Of a stretch of DNA of 64,000 nt, positions 44,857 through 55,231 are shown one piece after another. A program made the position numbers and the translations under genes. Position 1 is the stretch's first letter, and the number at the start of each line of letters is the position of its first letter. Below the pieces are notes generated by a model, which saw nothing but the letters and a program-made list of their open reading frames with translations, did not search any database and was not told the DNA's origin. The stretch comes from Holtiella tumoricola. Lineage in GTDB: Bacteria > Bacillota > Clostridia > Lachnospirales > Cellulosilyticaceae. The DNA is taken from positions 1-64,000 of the forward strand of contig NZ_JAQIFT010000046.1 of the NCBI RefSeq assembly GCF_027857615.1, given 5' to 3'.

Positions 44857-47445
44857 TTATTCGTTTTGTCCACAACATTGTTTGTATTTTTTACCGCTAC
44901 CACATGGACATAAGTCATTACGACCTACTTTTTCTTTTTTCACTACAGGTTGAGCACCTAAGCTTTCGTCTTTGTGGTTTGTGCCAGTTACTTTAATAAC
45001 TGCTTCACGTTTGATTTCTTGATGTGGTTGAAGTCTTACGTGGAAGAGTGCTTTAACTGTTTCTTCTTGAATGATTTCTGTCATTTCTTCGAAGATATCA
45101 AAGCTTAAGAAGCGATACTCTACTAATGGATCACGTTGACCATATGCTTGAAGGTTGATACCTTGACGCATTTGATCCATGTTATCTAAATGATCCATCC
45201 ATTTTTGGTCAATTACTTTAAGCATGATAACACGTTCAATTTCACGAAGTTGCTCACCAATTTCTTTGTCTTTTACTTCATATAAAGCTTCTGCTTTGCT
45301 ATAAAGAAGGTCAATTAAGCTATCTGGTGTAAGATTTTGTTGCTCTTCTTTTGTAAATTCAACTTCTTCAAATGGAATGATTGTTGAAAGGTGATCCATC
45401 ATAGATGCTAAATTCCAGTCTTCTGGATACTCAATACCATTTGTTGCACTCATAACAGCTTTTGTAATCACATTTTTAGCCATGCTTAATACATTATCTT
45501 TAAGATTTTCGTTTTTAAGAACTTTGAAACGTTCACCGTAGATAACTTCTCTTTGTTCATTCATAATCTTATCGTATTCAAGAAGATGTTTACGAATACC
45601 GTAGTTATTACTTTCTACTTTTGTTTGTGCTCTTTCAATCGCTTTTGAAAGAATTTTGTGTTCGATTGGTTCATCATCTGGAAGACCAAGTGCATCAAAC
45701 ATTTTCATTGTTGTTTCTGGAATGAATAGACGCATTAAATCATCTTCAAGAGCTAAGTAGAAACGTGATTCACCTGGGTCACCTTGACGTCCTGAACGTC
45801 CACGTAACTGGTTATCAATACGTCTTGACTCATGGCGTTCTGTACCGATGATTTTAAGACCACCAAGTTCTTGTACACCATCTTCAAGTTTAATATCTGT
45901 ACCACGACCAGCCATGTTTGTTGCTATTGTTATAGCACCCTTTTTACCAGCTAATGAAACAATTTCAGCTTCTTTTGCATGATATTTTGCATTAAGTACT
46001 TGGTGACGAATACCTTCTTTTTTAAGAAGTTTGCTAAGAAGTTCTGATGTATCAATTGTTACTGTACCAACAAGAACTGGTTGTTGTTTTTCATAAGATT
46101 TTCTAATATCTTCAATTACAGCTTTGAATTTAGCTTCTTCTGTTTTAAATACCATATCTGCATGGTCAATACGTTGAATTGGTCTATTTGTAGGAATAAC
46201 AATAACGTCCATTCCATAAATATCTCTAAACTCGCCTTCTTCTGTTAAAGCTGTACCTGTCATACCAGATTTTTTATTGTATTTGTTGAAGTAATTTTGG
46301 AAAGTAATTGTTGCAAGTGTTTGACTTTCTTTTTGTACTTCTACGCCTTCTTTAGCTTCAATCGCTTGGTGAAGACCATCTGAGTAACGACGTCCATCCA
46401 TAAGACGACCTGTAAATTCATCAACAATAACAATTTCACCTTTTTCATCTACAATGTAGTCTTTTTCAAGGTGCATTAAGTTATGTGCTTTAAGCGCTAT
46501 ATTAATATGATGTTGCACTTCCATGTTATCTGGGTCAGCTAAGTTTTCAATACCAAAGTATTGTTCTGCTTTTTTTACACCATCAGCTGTAAGGGTAACA
46601 TTTCTTTCTTTTTCATTAACAATGAAGTCCCCTTCTTCTTCTATTTCTTCTCTCATAAGAGAAGCCATAGCACTTTCTTCACCTAAAAGTCTACCTTTTT
46701 TAAGGCGTCTTACAAAGATATCAGCTGCTTTGTAAAGGTGTGTAGATTTTGAACCACTACCAGAGATAATAAGTGGTGTTCTTGCCTCATCAATAAGAAC
46801 AGAGTCAACCTCATCAATGATTGCATAGTTAAGTGGTCTTTGAACCATTTGCTCTGCATAAAGAACCATGTTGTCACGTAAGTAGTCGAAACCAAATTCA
46901 TTGTTTGTACCGTAAGTAATATCACAGTTGTATGCCGCACGTCTTTCATCGTTTTCCATACCACTTAAGATACACCCTACACTAAGGCCTAAGAAGTTAT
47001 GAAGTTGTCCCATTTCCTCAGCATCACGTTTAGCAAGGTAATCATTAACTGTTACAACATGTACACCTTTTCCTGAAAGGGCATTTAAATAAGCTGGTAA
47101 TGTAGCTACTAATGTTTTACCTTCACCAGTTCTCATCTCTGCAATACGCCCGTTATGGAGGATAACCCCCCCAATAAGCTGTACTTTAAAGTGTTTCATT
47201 TTCATTACACGCCAACCAGCTTCACGACATACTGCGTAAGCTTCTGGTAAAATATCATCTAAAGTTTCTCCGTTTGCTAAACGTTCTTTAAACTCCGCTG
47301 TTTTTGCTTTAAGCTCATCGTCTGAAAGCTTTTGCATAGCTTCATCATAACTTTCAATTTTTGCAACGATTGGTTCTATTCTTTTCAGCTCACGTTGAGA
47401 GTGAGTTCCAAAAATTTTCTCTACAAAGTTCTTCAAAATCTTCAC
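44857..47445 (-). CDS. secA: Preprotein translocase ATPase SecA
   Basis: Motor ATPase that drives secretory proteins through SecYEG. The 862 residues include Walker A MRTGEGKTLVATLPAYL, the DEAD-type IDEVDSVLIDEARTPLIISG, the preprotein cross-linking and helical scaffold domains, TNMAGRGTDIKL and RGRSGRQGDPG of the second helicase domain, and the C-terminal zinc-binding SEC-C motif CPCGSGKKYKQCC. The called start is a GTG; a TTG three codons later, with AAGGTGA upstream, is an alternative that would give the N-terminus MKNFVEKIFG. Identification is certain. It stands alone with its own terminator. Confidence 0.97.
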   Translation of the reverse strand: MKILKNFVEKIFGTHSQRELKRIEPIVAKIESYDEAMQKLSDDELKAKTAEFKERLANGETLDDILPEAYAVCREAGWRVMKMKHFKVQLIGGVILHNGRIAEMRTGEGKTLVATLPAYLNALSGKGVHVVTVNDYLAKRDAEEMGQLHNFLGLSVGCILSGMENDERRAAYNCDITYGTNNEFGFDYLRDNMVLYAEQMVQRPLNYAIIDEVDSVLIDEARTPLIISGSGSKSTHLYKAADIFVRRLKKGRLLGEESAMASLMREEIEEEGDFIVNEKERNVTLTADGVKKAEQYFGIENLADPDNMEVQHHINIALKAHNLMHLEKDYIVDEKGEIVIVDEFTGRLMDGRRYSDGLHQAIEAKEGVEVQKESQTLATITFQNYFNKYNKKSGMTGTALTEEGEFRDIYGMDVIVIPTNRPIQRIDHADMVFKTEEAKFKAVIEDIRKSYEKQQPVLVGTVTIDTSELLSKLLKKEGIRHQVLNAKYHAKEAEIVSLAGKKGAITIATNMAGRGTDIKLEDGVQELGGLKIIGTERHESRRIDNQLRGRSGRQGDPGESRFYLALEDDLMRLFIPETTMKMFDALGLPDDEPIEHKILSKAIERAQTKVESNNYGIRKHLLEYDKIMNEQREVIYGERFKVLKNENLKDNVLSMAKNVITKAVMSATNGIEYPEDWNLASMMDHLSTIIPFEEVEFTKEEQQNLTPDSLIDLLYSKAEALYEVKDKEIGEQLREIERVIMLKVIDQKWMDHLDNMDQMRQGINLQAYGQRDPLVEYRFLSFDIFEEMTEIIQEETVKALFHVRLQPHQEIKREAVIKVTGTNHKDESLGAQPVVKKEKVGRNDLCPCGSGKKYKQCCGQNE

Positions 47446-47661
47446 CTTCTTCTTTCTATGTTATATATGTATCAATTTTATCACATACTAAGTTTCATCA
47501 GAGTAAACGCTATCACTAAGTATATCAAATATTATACACTATTACAACTATCCAACCCATCCAATTATAGGTAGGGTAAGGTTATGTTCTTATTTATTCT
47601 TGACTATAAAGTTCATTTTTTATTCATAATTTTGATACCAAATTATCATATTTCATCGCTA

Positions 47662-47678
47662 TATAATTAGTTAACTAA
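47662..47678 (+). promoter_or_regulatory. -10 element overlapped by MarR-type operator
   Basis: TATAAT (47662-47667) runs directly into the perfect palindrome TTAGTTAACTAA (47667-47678), itself extended by another ACTAAT. It lies 18 bp upstream of the MarR gene start. A palindrome on the promoter of a marR-ABC operon is the usual arrangement for autorepression; no good -35 is visible. Confidence 0.55.
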
Positions 47679-47696
47679 CTAATATCGGAGGAAATC

Positions 47697-48149
47697 ATGA
47701 AAAATCATTTTACAATCAATAGCTTATTATGGGAAATTATACGCTTACAATATACCAGAAGTCACGAATTATTTGAAGAATATGGCCTCCACCCTGGACA
47801 AGCCCCCCTACTTATGTGTCTTTATGAAGAAGATGGTCTCAACCAATCTGCTTTGGCCTCTAAATTACATGTTAAGCCTTCTACTGTAACTGTAACAATT
47901 AAAAGGCTTGAACGTACTGGCATGCTTTATAAACAAATGGATGAAAATGATAAACGTATATGCCGTACTTTTTTAACTAAAAAGGGGCATGCTACTTGTA
48001 AAGCACTTCATAAACTTTATGCCCAGAACGAACAACTCTACAACAAAGATTTAAGCATAGAGGAACAAATACTGCTTAAAAGACTTTTAATGCAGGTTCG
48101 AGATAATCTATCTGATGCTCAAGGAGATGACAAAAAATGTTTAGACTAG
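47697..48149 (+). CDS. MarR family transcriptional regulator
   Basis: Dimeric winged-helix repressor of 150 residues. The helix-turn-helix and wing are clear: LNQSALASKLHVKPSTVTVTIKRLERTGML followed by DENDKRICRTFLTKKG. RBS GGAGG precedes the ATG. It overlaps the first ABC exporter gene by 13 bp and almost certainly represses the operon, lifting when a toxic small molecule binds. The nearby palindrome at 47667-47678 is the likely operator. Confidence 0.93.
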   Translation: MKNHFTINSLLWEIIRLQYTRSHELFEEYGLHPGQAPLLMCLYEEDGLNQSALASKLHVKPSTVTVTIKRLERTGMLYKQMDENDKRICRTFLTKKGHATCKALHKLYAQNEQLYNKDLSIEEQILLKRLLMQVRDNLSDAQGDDKKCLD

Positions 48150-49873
48150 CTAAATATCTTAAGCCTTATTTAGGTGCTACAATCCTTACTCTGTTTTTAC
48201 TTTTTTTACAAACGATTGCCAACTTATTACTTCCTACACTAATGGCCAAAATAGTAGATATTGGTATACCTAATGGTAATACCTCCTATATCCTATCCGT
48301 TGGTTTTTATATGCTCTTAGTTGCATTATTAGGAAGTGCATTTATGGTCTTTGCAAACTTAAATTCAGCCAAAGTTGCTATGGGATTTAGCAAAGATCTA
48401 AGGCGTGATCTTTTTATAAAAGTAGAATCCTTTTCTTTAGGTGAATTTAACAAATTAGGAACTTCTTCATTAATTACAAGAACAACCAATGATATTACTC
48501 AAGTTCAACAATTAGTGCTTATGTCCTTACGTATGATGGTTACTGCACCTTTAATGGTTATTGGTGGACTTATTATGGCTTTATCTACTAACCTTGAACT
48601 TTCTGTTGTATTGGCCTTTTCTATTCCTATTTTACTCGTTGTTATTGGGCTTGTTGCTAAGTTTGGTATGCCACTTTTTAAATCTATGCAAGTGAAATTA
48701 GACCAACTTAATTTAGTCCTTCGAGAAAACTTAACAGGTATTCGTGTTATTCGTGCTTTTAATAAAGTTACCTATGAGCAAAAACGCTTTGACGCTGCTA
48801 ATAAAGACTTAACTTCAACTGCCATACGTGTTAATAAAATTATGGCTGTCCTTATGCCTAGTATGATGATTATATTAAATCTTACTTCTGTTGCTATTAT
48901 CTGGTTTGGTGCAGTTCGCATAGAAGCCGGTAGTTTTGAAGTGGGTAGCTTAATCGCTTTTATTCAATATGTTATGCAAATTATGATGGCACTAGTTATG
49001 GTCACTATGATGTTTGTTATGATTCCTCGTGCTGCAGCATCTGCTGAACGTATTAATGAAGTCTTAGAAACCCCTTTTGAAATTCAAGATCATGTTCATG
49101 AATTAACTCATAGTTCTTTACATGGTCAAATTGTTTATAAAGATGTTACCTTTAACTATCCTAATAGTGAAGAACCTGCTCTTTCTCACATTTCCTTTGA
49201 GACAACGCCTGGTAAAATCACAGCTATCATTGGTGGGACGGGCTCTGGTAAATCTACACTGATTAACTTAATTCCTCGCTTCTATGATACAACTTCAGGT
49301 GAAATTTTAGTTAATGGTGTAAATATTAAAGATATGCCCCAAGAGGAACTTCGTAATAAGGTTGGCTTGGTCCCTCAAAAGGCCTTACTCTTTAGCGGTA
49401 CGATTCGTGACAATCTTAAATATGGTAAAGAAGATGCTACAGATGAAGACCTTTGGAGAGCACTAGACATTGCTCAAGCACGTGACTTTGTTTCTAATAT
49501 GGAAAAAGGGTTAGATAGTTATATCTCTCAAGGTGGTACGAATGTATCTGGTGGTCAAAAGCAACGTCTTTGCATCGCTCGTGCCCTTGTACGTGAGCCT
49601 GAAATCTATATTTTTGATGATAGCTTTTCAGCACTTGACTTTAAAACAGATTCTGCACTTCGCAAAGCACTTAAATCTGAAGTTACTGAATCTGCTATGA
49701 TTCTTGTTGCTCAACGTATTAGCACGATTATGGATGCAGATGAAATTCTTGTATTATTTGATGGAAAAGTAGTAGGCCAAGGTACGCATCGTGAACTTTT
49801 AGATACTTGTGAAGTCTACAAAGAAATTGCTCTATCTCAACTTTCAAAGGAGGAGATTGAAAATGGAAAATAA
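48137..49873 (+). CDS. ABC exporter half-transporter, degenerate ATP site
   Basis: Multidrug-type ABC half-exporter of 578 residues: six membrane segments (about 15-300) and an NBD. Walker A GGTGSGKST, signature VSGGQKQR and Q-loop are present, but the catalytic glutamate after Walker B is Asp (IYIFDDSFSALD) and the switch histidine is Gln (ILVAQRISTI). These changes mark the degenerate half of heterodimeric exporters such as TM287/288 and BmrCD. Its partner is the next gene, overlapping by 11 bp. Substrate is unknown; the MarR gene upstream suggests drug or toxin export. Confidence 0.94.
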   Translation: MFRLAKYLKPYLGATILTLFLLFLQTIANLLLPTLMAKIVDIGIPNGNTSYILSVGFYMLLVALLGSAFMVFANLNSAKVAMGFSKDLRRDLFIKVESFSLGEFNKLGTSSLITRTTNDITQVQQLVLMSLRMMVTAPLMVIGGLIMALSTNLELSVVLAFSIPILLVVIGLVAKFGMPLFKSMQVKLDQLNLVLRENLTGIRVIRAFNKVTYEQKRFDAANKDLTSTAIRVNKIMAVLMPSMMIILNLTSVAIIWFGAVRIEAGSFEVGSLIAFIQYVMQIMMALVMVTMMFVMIPRAAASAERINEVLETPFEIQDHVHELTHSSLHGQIVYKDVTFNYPNSEEPALSHISFETTPGKITAIIGGTGSGKSTLINLIPRFYDTTSGEILVNGVNIKDMPQEELRNKVGLVPQKALLFSGTIRDNLKYGKEDATDEDLWRALDIAQARDFVSNMEKGLDSYISQGGTNVSGGQKQRLCIARALVREPEIYIFDDSFSALDFKTDSALRKALKSEVTESAMILVAQRISTIMDADEILVLFDGKVVGQGTHRELLDTCEVYKEIALSQLSKEEIENGK

Positions 49874-51710
49874 ACATAAACAACCAAATAGACCTGGCGG
49901 CCCAATGGGTGGTCATGGTATGGTCATGGCTGGTGCACGTGCCAAAGACTTCAAAGGGTCTTTTAGACGTTTATTAAGCTATCTTAATCCAGCTCGTACA
50001 AAACTCATTATCATCTTCATCCTTGCAGCTTTAAGCACAATTTTTGCCGTTGCTAGTCCTAAAATATTAGGGGCAGCAACCAATACTATTGCTGCTGGTG
50101 TTGTTAACATGGCAAAAGGAACTGGTAGTATCGACTTTAATGCTTTACTCACCATTCTCATGTGGCTAGCAGGTTTCTATATTTTAAGTGCATTCTTTAG
50201 CTATCTCCAACAATATTTAATGGCAGACGTTGCCCAAAACACAGTATTTAAATTACGTACTGATGTTCATGAAAAGTTATCACGTCTTCCTCTTAAATAT
50301 TTTGACTCCCATTCAAATGGAGATTTATTAAGTACAGTGACCAATGACGTAGATAACATTAGTAATACGCTTCAACAAAGTATTACCCAACTTATTACTT
50401 CTGTAGTAACTCTTATTGGAGTAACCATTATGATGTTTAGCATTAGTTGGATCTTAACCTTGATTATTCTTATAACACTTCCTCTAGGTATCTTTGTTAT
50501 TCGCCCTATTGTCGGTCGTTCACAAACACATTTCTCTGCTCAACAAAATGCCCTTGGTGATCTTAATGGACATATAGAAGAAATGTACACTGGACATCTT
50601 GTTGTAAAAGCATTTGGACATGAAAAAGAATCTATAGAGCACTTTACATGTATTAATGATTCTCTTTATGAATCTGGTTGGAAAGCACAATTTGTTTCTG
50701 GCCTTGTTATGCCTCTTATGGGACTTGTTAATAACATCGGATATGTTGTTGTAGCTGTCGTAGGTGGTGTTTTAGCTGTTAGCGGTCGTCTACTTATTGG
50801 TGATATTCAAGCCTTCATCCAGTACTCTAGACAGTTCACTCAACCGATTAATCAACTTGCTAATATTGCTAACATTCTTCAATCTACTATTGCCTCTGCT
50901 GAAAGGGTCTTTGCCATTCTTGATGAAGAAGAATCTGTACCTGAAGCAACAAATCCAGTTACTATAAAAAATCCAAAAGGTGAAGTTGTATTTGATCATG
51001 TATCTTTTGGTTATACACCTGATCATCTTCTGATGAAAGACCTTAATATTACAGTAAAGCCTGGTCAAACCATTGCTATTGTAGGGCCTACTGGTGCAGG
51101 TAAGACAACTATGATCAATCTACTTATGCGTTTCTACGAACTTAATGGTGGAGAGATTCGTGTAGATGGTGTTGATATTACTGACTTAACTCGTAAAGAC
51201 TTACGTCAACTGTTTGGTATGGTACTTCAAGATACTTGGCTCTTTAAAGGTTCTATCCGTGATAATATTGCTTACGGCAAAGAAAATGCTACTTTTGAAG
51301 AAGTTGTAGAAGTTGCAAAAGCAGCTCATGCTGACCACTTCATCCGTACATTACCTCAAGGCTATGATACAATTCTTAATGAAGAAGCCTCTAATATTTC
51401 TCAAGGTCAAAAACAACTTCTTACTATCGCACGTGCTATCCTTGCTAACCCTTCTATTCTTATTCTAGATGAAGCAACAAGTAGCGTTGATACACGTACA
51501 GAACATTATATTCAAAATGCGATGACACGCCTTATGGAAGGCAGGACAAACTTCGTCATCGCCCATCGCCTTTCAACCATCAAGGACGCAGATGTTATCC
51601 TAGTCATGAAAGCCGGTAATGTAGTTGAACAAGGTACTCATGATGAGCTTCTTGCAAAAGGTGGCATCTATGCAGACCTCTACAATAGCCAATTCGATCA
51701 ATCTGCATAA
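49863..51710 (+). CDS. ABC exporter half-transporter, canonical ATP site
   Basis: Second half of the exporter, 615 residues. A hydrophilic N-terminal extension rich in Gly, Pro and Met (about residues 1-45) precedes six membrane segments and an NBD with Walker A GPTGAGKTT, signature ISQGQKQL, Walker B with catalytic glutamate (LILDEATSSVD) and switch histidine (VIAHRLSTI). It therefore supplies the catalytic glutamate missing from its partner. The frame extends upstream to 49809, but AAAGGAGG marks the ATG at 49863. A strong terminator follows. Confidence 0.94.
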   Translation: MENKHKQPNRPGGPMGGHGMVMAGARAKDFKGSFRRLLSYLNPARTKLIIIFILAALSTIFAVASPKILGAATNTIAAGVVNMAKGTGSIDFNALLTILMWLAGFYILSAFFSYLQQYLMADVAQNTVFKLRTDVHEKLSRLPLKYFDSHSNGDLLSTVTNDVDNISNTLQQSITQLITSVVTLIGVTIMMFSISWILTLIILITLPLGIFVIRPIVGRSQTHFSAQQNALGDLNGHIEEMYTGHLVVKAFGHEKESIEHFTCINDSLYESGWKAQFVSGLVMPLMGLVNNIGYVVVAVVGGVLAVSGRLLIGDIQAFIQYSRQFTQPINQLANIANILQSTIASAERVFAILDEEESVPEATNPVTIKNPKGEVVFDHVSFGYTPDHLLMKDLNITVKPGQTIAIVGPTGAGKTTMINLLMRFYELNGGEIRVDGVDITDLTRKDLRQLFGMVLQDTWLFKGSIRDNIAYGKENATFEEVVEVAKAAHADHFIRTLPQGYDTILNEEASNISQGQKQLLTIARAILANPSILILDEATSSVDTRTEHYIQNAMTRLMEGRTNFVIAHRLSTIKDADVILVMKAGNVVEQGTHDELLAKGGIYADLYNSQFDQSA

Positions 51711-51734
51711 AATCATTCAATAACATTAGTAAAT

Positions 51735-51788
51735 AAAAGGAGCTGTCACATTAGCTGATTAAACTCAGCTCGTGACAGTTCCTTTTTT
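51735..51788 (+). terminator. Terminator after ABC exporter operon
   Basis: AAAAGGA-G-CTGTCAC pairs with GTGACAG-T-TCCTTTT around an inner AGCTGA/TCAGCT stem and is followed by T residues. It probably serves both this operon and the converging GNAT gene. Confidence 0.88.
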
Positions 51789-51813
51789 AACTATTTATTT
51801 GGAATTACATATG

Positions 51814-52263
51814 TTATCGTCTCATATAAAGTATAGGGAAAGGGTTGCCCTGTTCATCTAATTCTGACCTATCAAAAACTTCAAATCCCATATATTTATA
51901 AAATCCTAGACCTTGCTCATTTTGTTCATTTACATCTACAAATTTTACATTCAAAGTATTGATTGCCCAATTGACAAGGTGTTTTCCAAGTCCTTTACCT
52001 CTACAAGTATCTTTTACAAACAACATTTCAATTTTATTATCATGCATGCCTATAAATGCTTGGATGGCATCTTCTTCATTTCTTATGACTGCTAAGTGAC
52101 TAATGAATTTTGCCCCTTCTTCCACACAAGGTTTTAGAGAAACTATATCCTCTTCTGTTAAAAATAGATGGGTTGCTCTTACTGATGACTCCCATACCTC
52201 TAATATATTAGCCATATCTTTATCTGTAATATTATTTAAAATCTCTATATTTTCCACGTTCAT
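51814..52263 (-). CDS. GNAT family N-acetyltransferase
   Basis: Acetyl-CoA-dependent acetyltransferase of 149 residues with the acyl-CoA loop CRGKGLGKHLVNWAI (Q/R-x-x-G-x-G/A type) and a C-terminal YKYMGFEVFDRSELDEQGNPFPILYM region like small-molecule and YjaB-like GNATs. Substrate is unknown. It follows map with a 31-bp gap on the same strand. Confidence 0.87.
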   Translation of the reverse strand: MNVENIEILNNITDKDMANILEVWESSVRATHLFLTEEDIVSLKPCVEEGAKFISHLAVIRNEEDAIQAFIGMHDNKIEMLFVKDTCRGKGLGKHLVNWAINTLNVKFVDVNEQNEQGLGFYKYMGFEVFDRSELDEQGNPFPILYMRR

Positions 52264-52294
52264 TTACTCCTAAAAAATCAAATTTAAGCATATC

Positions 52295-53128
52295 CTAGCA
52301 AGTTAAAATTTCATATCCTGTTTCAGTTACAAGGACCATACTCTCCCATTGTGCAGATAACTTACCATCTGCTGTATAAATGGTCCATCCATTTTTCTTA
52401 TCTTCTTTTACACGTGCTGTTCCTACATTGACCATAGGTTCAATAGTAAAGATCATTCCTGGTACAAGAAGCATGCCTGTGCCAGCCTTACTCACATGGC
52501 TTACATAGGGGTCTTCATGGAACGCTAAGCCAACTCCATGTCCACCAATTTCTCTTACTACACTGTATCCATGTGCTTTAGCATGTGCATTAATTGCTGC
52601 ACCCACATCACCTAATAAGCCCCATGGCTTAACTTGTTCTATCCCTTTTTGCATACATTCTCTAGCTACTTCTACAACTTTTTTAGCCTCTTCAGATGCT
52701 TCACCAATAATAAACATACGAGATGCATCTGAAAAATATCCATGATAAATTGTGGATACATCTACATTAACGATATCGCCATTTTGAAGAACTCTATCCT
52801 TAGAAGGAATTCCATGACATACTTCTTGATTGATAGAAATACATACACTCTTAGGGAAACCATGATAGTTAAGAGGTGCTGGCGTAGCATCATGTTCCTT
52901 TGTAAAGCGATAAACCATCTCATCTATTTCTAAAGTAGTCATACCTTCTTTAATATGTTCTGCTACATGATCAAGTATAGCTGTATTAATCACTGCACTT
53001 TTTTTAATAGCTTCTATTTGCTTTTCATTTTTAATAATATTTTTAGGTGGTACAATATACCCCTGTCTTCTATAAGAATCTAGTTTTTCATCTAATGCAG
53101 TACGTTTAACCTTACTATTCATTTTCAT
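52295..53128 (-). CDS. map: Methionine aminopeptidase type I
   Basis: Removes the initiator methionine from nascent proteins. The 277 residues contain the pita-bread fold with metal ligands in GDIVNVDVSTIYHGYFSDASRMF (two Asp), GHGVGLAFHEDPYV (His) and the two Glu of FTIEPMVN and WESMVLVTETGYEIL. Residues 1-45 form a basic extension that makes it slightly longer than the minimal enzyme. It is not next to secY/adk/infA, so it may be a second, non-ribosomal-operon copy. RBS AAAGGAATGAG is moderate; the ATG two codons later is also possible. Confidence 0.93.
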   Translation of the reverse strand: MKMNSKVKRTALDEKLDSYRRQGYIVPPKNIIKNEKQIEAIKKSAVINTAILDHVAEHIKEGMTTLEIDEMVYRFTKEHDATPAPLNYHGFPKSVCISINQEVCHGIPSKDRVLQNGDIVNVDVSTIYHGYFSDASRMFIIGEASEEAKKVVEVARECMQKGIEQVKPWGLLGDVGAAINAHAKAHGYSVVREIGGHGVGLAFHEDPYVSHVSKAGTGMLLVPGMIFTIEPMVNVGTARVKEDKKNGWTIYTADGKLSAQWESMVLVTETGYEILTC

Positions 53129-53209
53129 TTATACTCATTCCTTTATCTACAAGTTATCCTTTACTATAAGTATATTTTTACTTTTATTTAATCTATTTCA
53201 TGAATAACT

Positions 53210-55231
53210 CTATATTTTTTTAATACTTGGTTGATCTTTATAACCTAGCAATAACATACCTGTTACTAACGGTAGTACACTAAGCAAAAGATATACAACA
53301 CTACTTTGTATAATCTGCCCTGATGTCAAAGCCGGTTCTACATCTGGGCGTACTATAAAGTGCTGTACTAATACTATAACACCATTATTCAAGAAATGTA
53401 CCATCATCGCTAAAAAAATAGATTTACTAGAATATACAATATAGGCAAAACCTATACCCAAAATAGCTGTAGGTATCATCCTAAAGAAATCTAAATGCAT
53501 AATTCCAAATAAAACTCCAGATACAATGATTGCCCATTTCACATGTTTTCCATCATCTTCAAGCCCTTTATAAATCATACCTCTAAATAATACTTCTTCA
53601 CAAATAGCTGGCAAAGCTGCTACAACCAATAAATTAACAAACAAATTAGGATGAGTCACTGCTTGAGCAAGCTTATTATTGAGCTCTTGTAAATCTGGTG
53701 AAACAAGCATCATTAATAATGAAATACCTTGTACAAGGAAAAATAGCCCTCCCCATAAGATAATTGCTCCACCTATATGCTTACCTTTCGGCTTCTTTAA
53801 CGACAATGCTTCTTTAAAATCTGTTTTGATATACCACCCAAATAGAATAGGAATAGCTATAACTAATGCTTGAGTAAGTGCTAAACCTAAAAAGCCTAAC
53901 TTCACTTGAAGCAAACTACCTATATAAATAATTCCAAGCAATGCAATCACATAAATCATTAAGCTATCACTTGGTGTTGGTAGCGTACCCTTTTGAATAT
54001 TGTAGCGTTTTTGTAAGATAGAAAACTCCTTACTACTTCCAAATAAAATTTCTTCCGAATTAAACATCTTAGCTAATATAATCAAAGATAATATAAGGAA
54101 CCCAAAGTTAGTGACAATAACTATAGCCATTGCACCTATATTATATTGGAAAGTTAAAACGCTCTTAATCAGTAAAACGACATTCACAATAGGAATGCAT
54201 GCTGTTGCTGTTGTCAGCTCTAATCCCGGTATCATGCTTGCATATCCAGGCAACATTAATACAAGCATGAGTGGCGTTGCATAGTTCTGTGCCTCTTTAA
54301 AGCTTTTTGCCATACTACATACACACATACTAATCGCACTGACAATTAAAGCAAAGATTAAAATACATATAAAGGCAATCAAAAATGGTACAATAAAGCG
54401 CTTTGCATCTATATTAAGCTGACTCATCATCCCTGATAAATCTGCACTTATCATAACAAGCATAATACTTGCCACAATAGAGATTACATTTAATACTGCC
54501 GATATGATTGAAATAATGGCTACTGCTAAGAACTTACCTATAATCAATTCTAAATTAGAAACAGGCAAAGTTAATAAGGTCTCAATGGTACCTCTTTCTT
54601 TTTCACCAGCCATCACATCAATTGCTGGATAAAGTGCACCCATTAATATACCTATAATCAGGATGAGTGGTAAAATCATGGCCATTAGCTGACCAGCCTT
54701 CTGCTCATTCTTAGCTAAGTCTACTGTATCGTAGACTACAGGCTCTAATAAAATAATAGGGTCTAATCCTATTTGCTCTATGTTACTATAAATCATTTCT
54801 TCCTTATATTCTTCTAAAAAGTTTTGAAGTTTATGCCCTGCATTTTGAGACTGACCTATAGATGAATTAATATAAATTTTATAACTCATTTGCTGAGTTG
54901 GTAACACTTCTACCTCTATATAAGCATCTATTTCTCGTTGTTCTAATGCTTCACCTGGATTTCCTACTTCAATAAATTCTAAATGTTCATAGTCCTCTTC
55001 CTGCAGAAGTTTCTCTATTATTTGATTGTGTAGCTTTCCTTTAGATACACTCACTTTATAAGAAGCTGTTTCTGTTTTATTCATAGAATACATTGTAATC
55101 TGAGATGTAATTAGCATAATAGCAGGATAAAGTAAAATAGGTAGGACAATCATCATAAAGATTGTTTTCTTATCTCTAAAAATATCTTTCAGTTCTTTTT
55201 TTAAGATGTTTTTGATAATATAACTTCTCAT
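53210..55231 (-). CDS. natB: NatB-like ABC permease fused to CPBP protease
   Basis: Membrane protein of 673 residues with two parts. Residues 1-400 match ABC-2 type permeases of the NatB/YhaP type: one N-terminal helix, a large extracytoplasmic loop (about 40-175) and five more helices with the EKERGTIETLLTLPVSNLELIIGK motif. Residues about 430-670 form a CPBP intramembrane protease with PAICEEVLFRGMIYKGL, FGIMHLDFFR and HFLNNGVIV. Fusions like this exist in other Firmicutes. It overlaps the NatA-like ATPase stop by 4 bp. Sodium export is the family guess; the fused protease suggests peptide or lipid-linked substrates. Confidence 0.88.
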   Translation of the reverse strand: MRSYIIKNILKKELKDIFRDKKTIFMMIVLPILLYPAIMLITSQITMYSMNKTETASYKVSVSKGKLHNQIIEKLLQEEDYEHLEFIEVGNPGEALEQREIDAYIEVEVLPTQQMSYKIYINSSIGQSQNAGHKLQNFLEEYKEEMIYSNIEQIGLDPIILLEPVVYDTVDLAKNEQKAGQLMAMILPLILIIGILMGALYPAIDVMAGEKERGTIETLLTLPVSNLELIIGKFLAVAIISIISAVLNVISIVASIMLVMISADLSGMMSQLNIDAKRFIVPFLIAFICILIFALIVSAISMCVCSMAKSFKEAQNYATPLMLVLMLPGYASMIPGLELTTATACIPIVNVVLLIKSVLTFQYNIGAMAIVIVTNFGFLILSLIILAKMFNSEEILFGSSKEFSILQKRYNIQKGTLPTPSDSLMIYVIALLGIIYIGSLLQVKLGFLGLALTQALVIAIPILFGWYIKTDFKEALSLKKPKGKHIGGAIILWGGLFFLVQGISLLMMLVSPDLQELNNKLAQAVTHPNLFVNLLVVAALPAICEEVLFRGMIYKGLEDDGKHVKWAIIVSGVLFGIMHLDFFRMIPTAILGIGFAYIVYSSKSIFLAMMVHFLNNGVIVLVQHFIVRPDVEPALTSGQIIQSSVVYLLLSVLPLVTGMLLLGYKDQPSIKKI

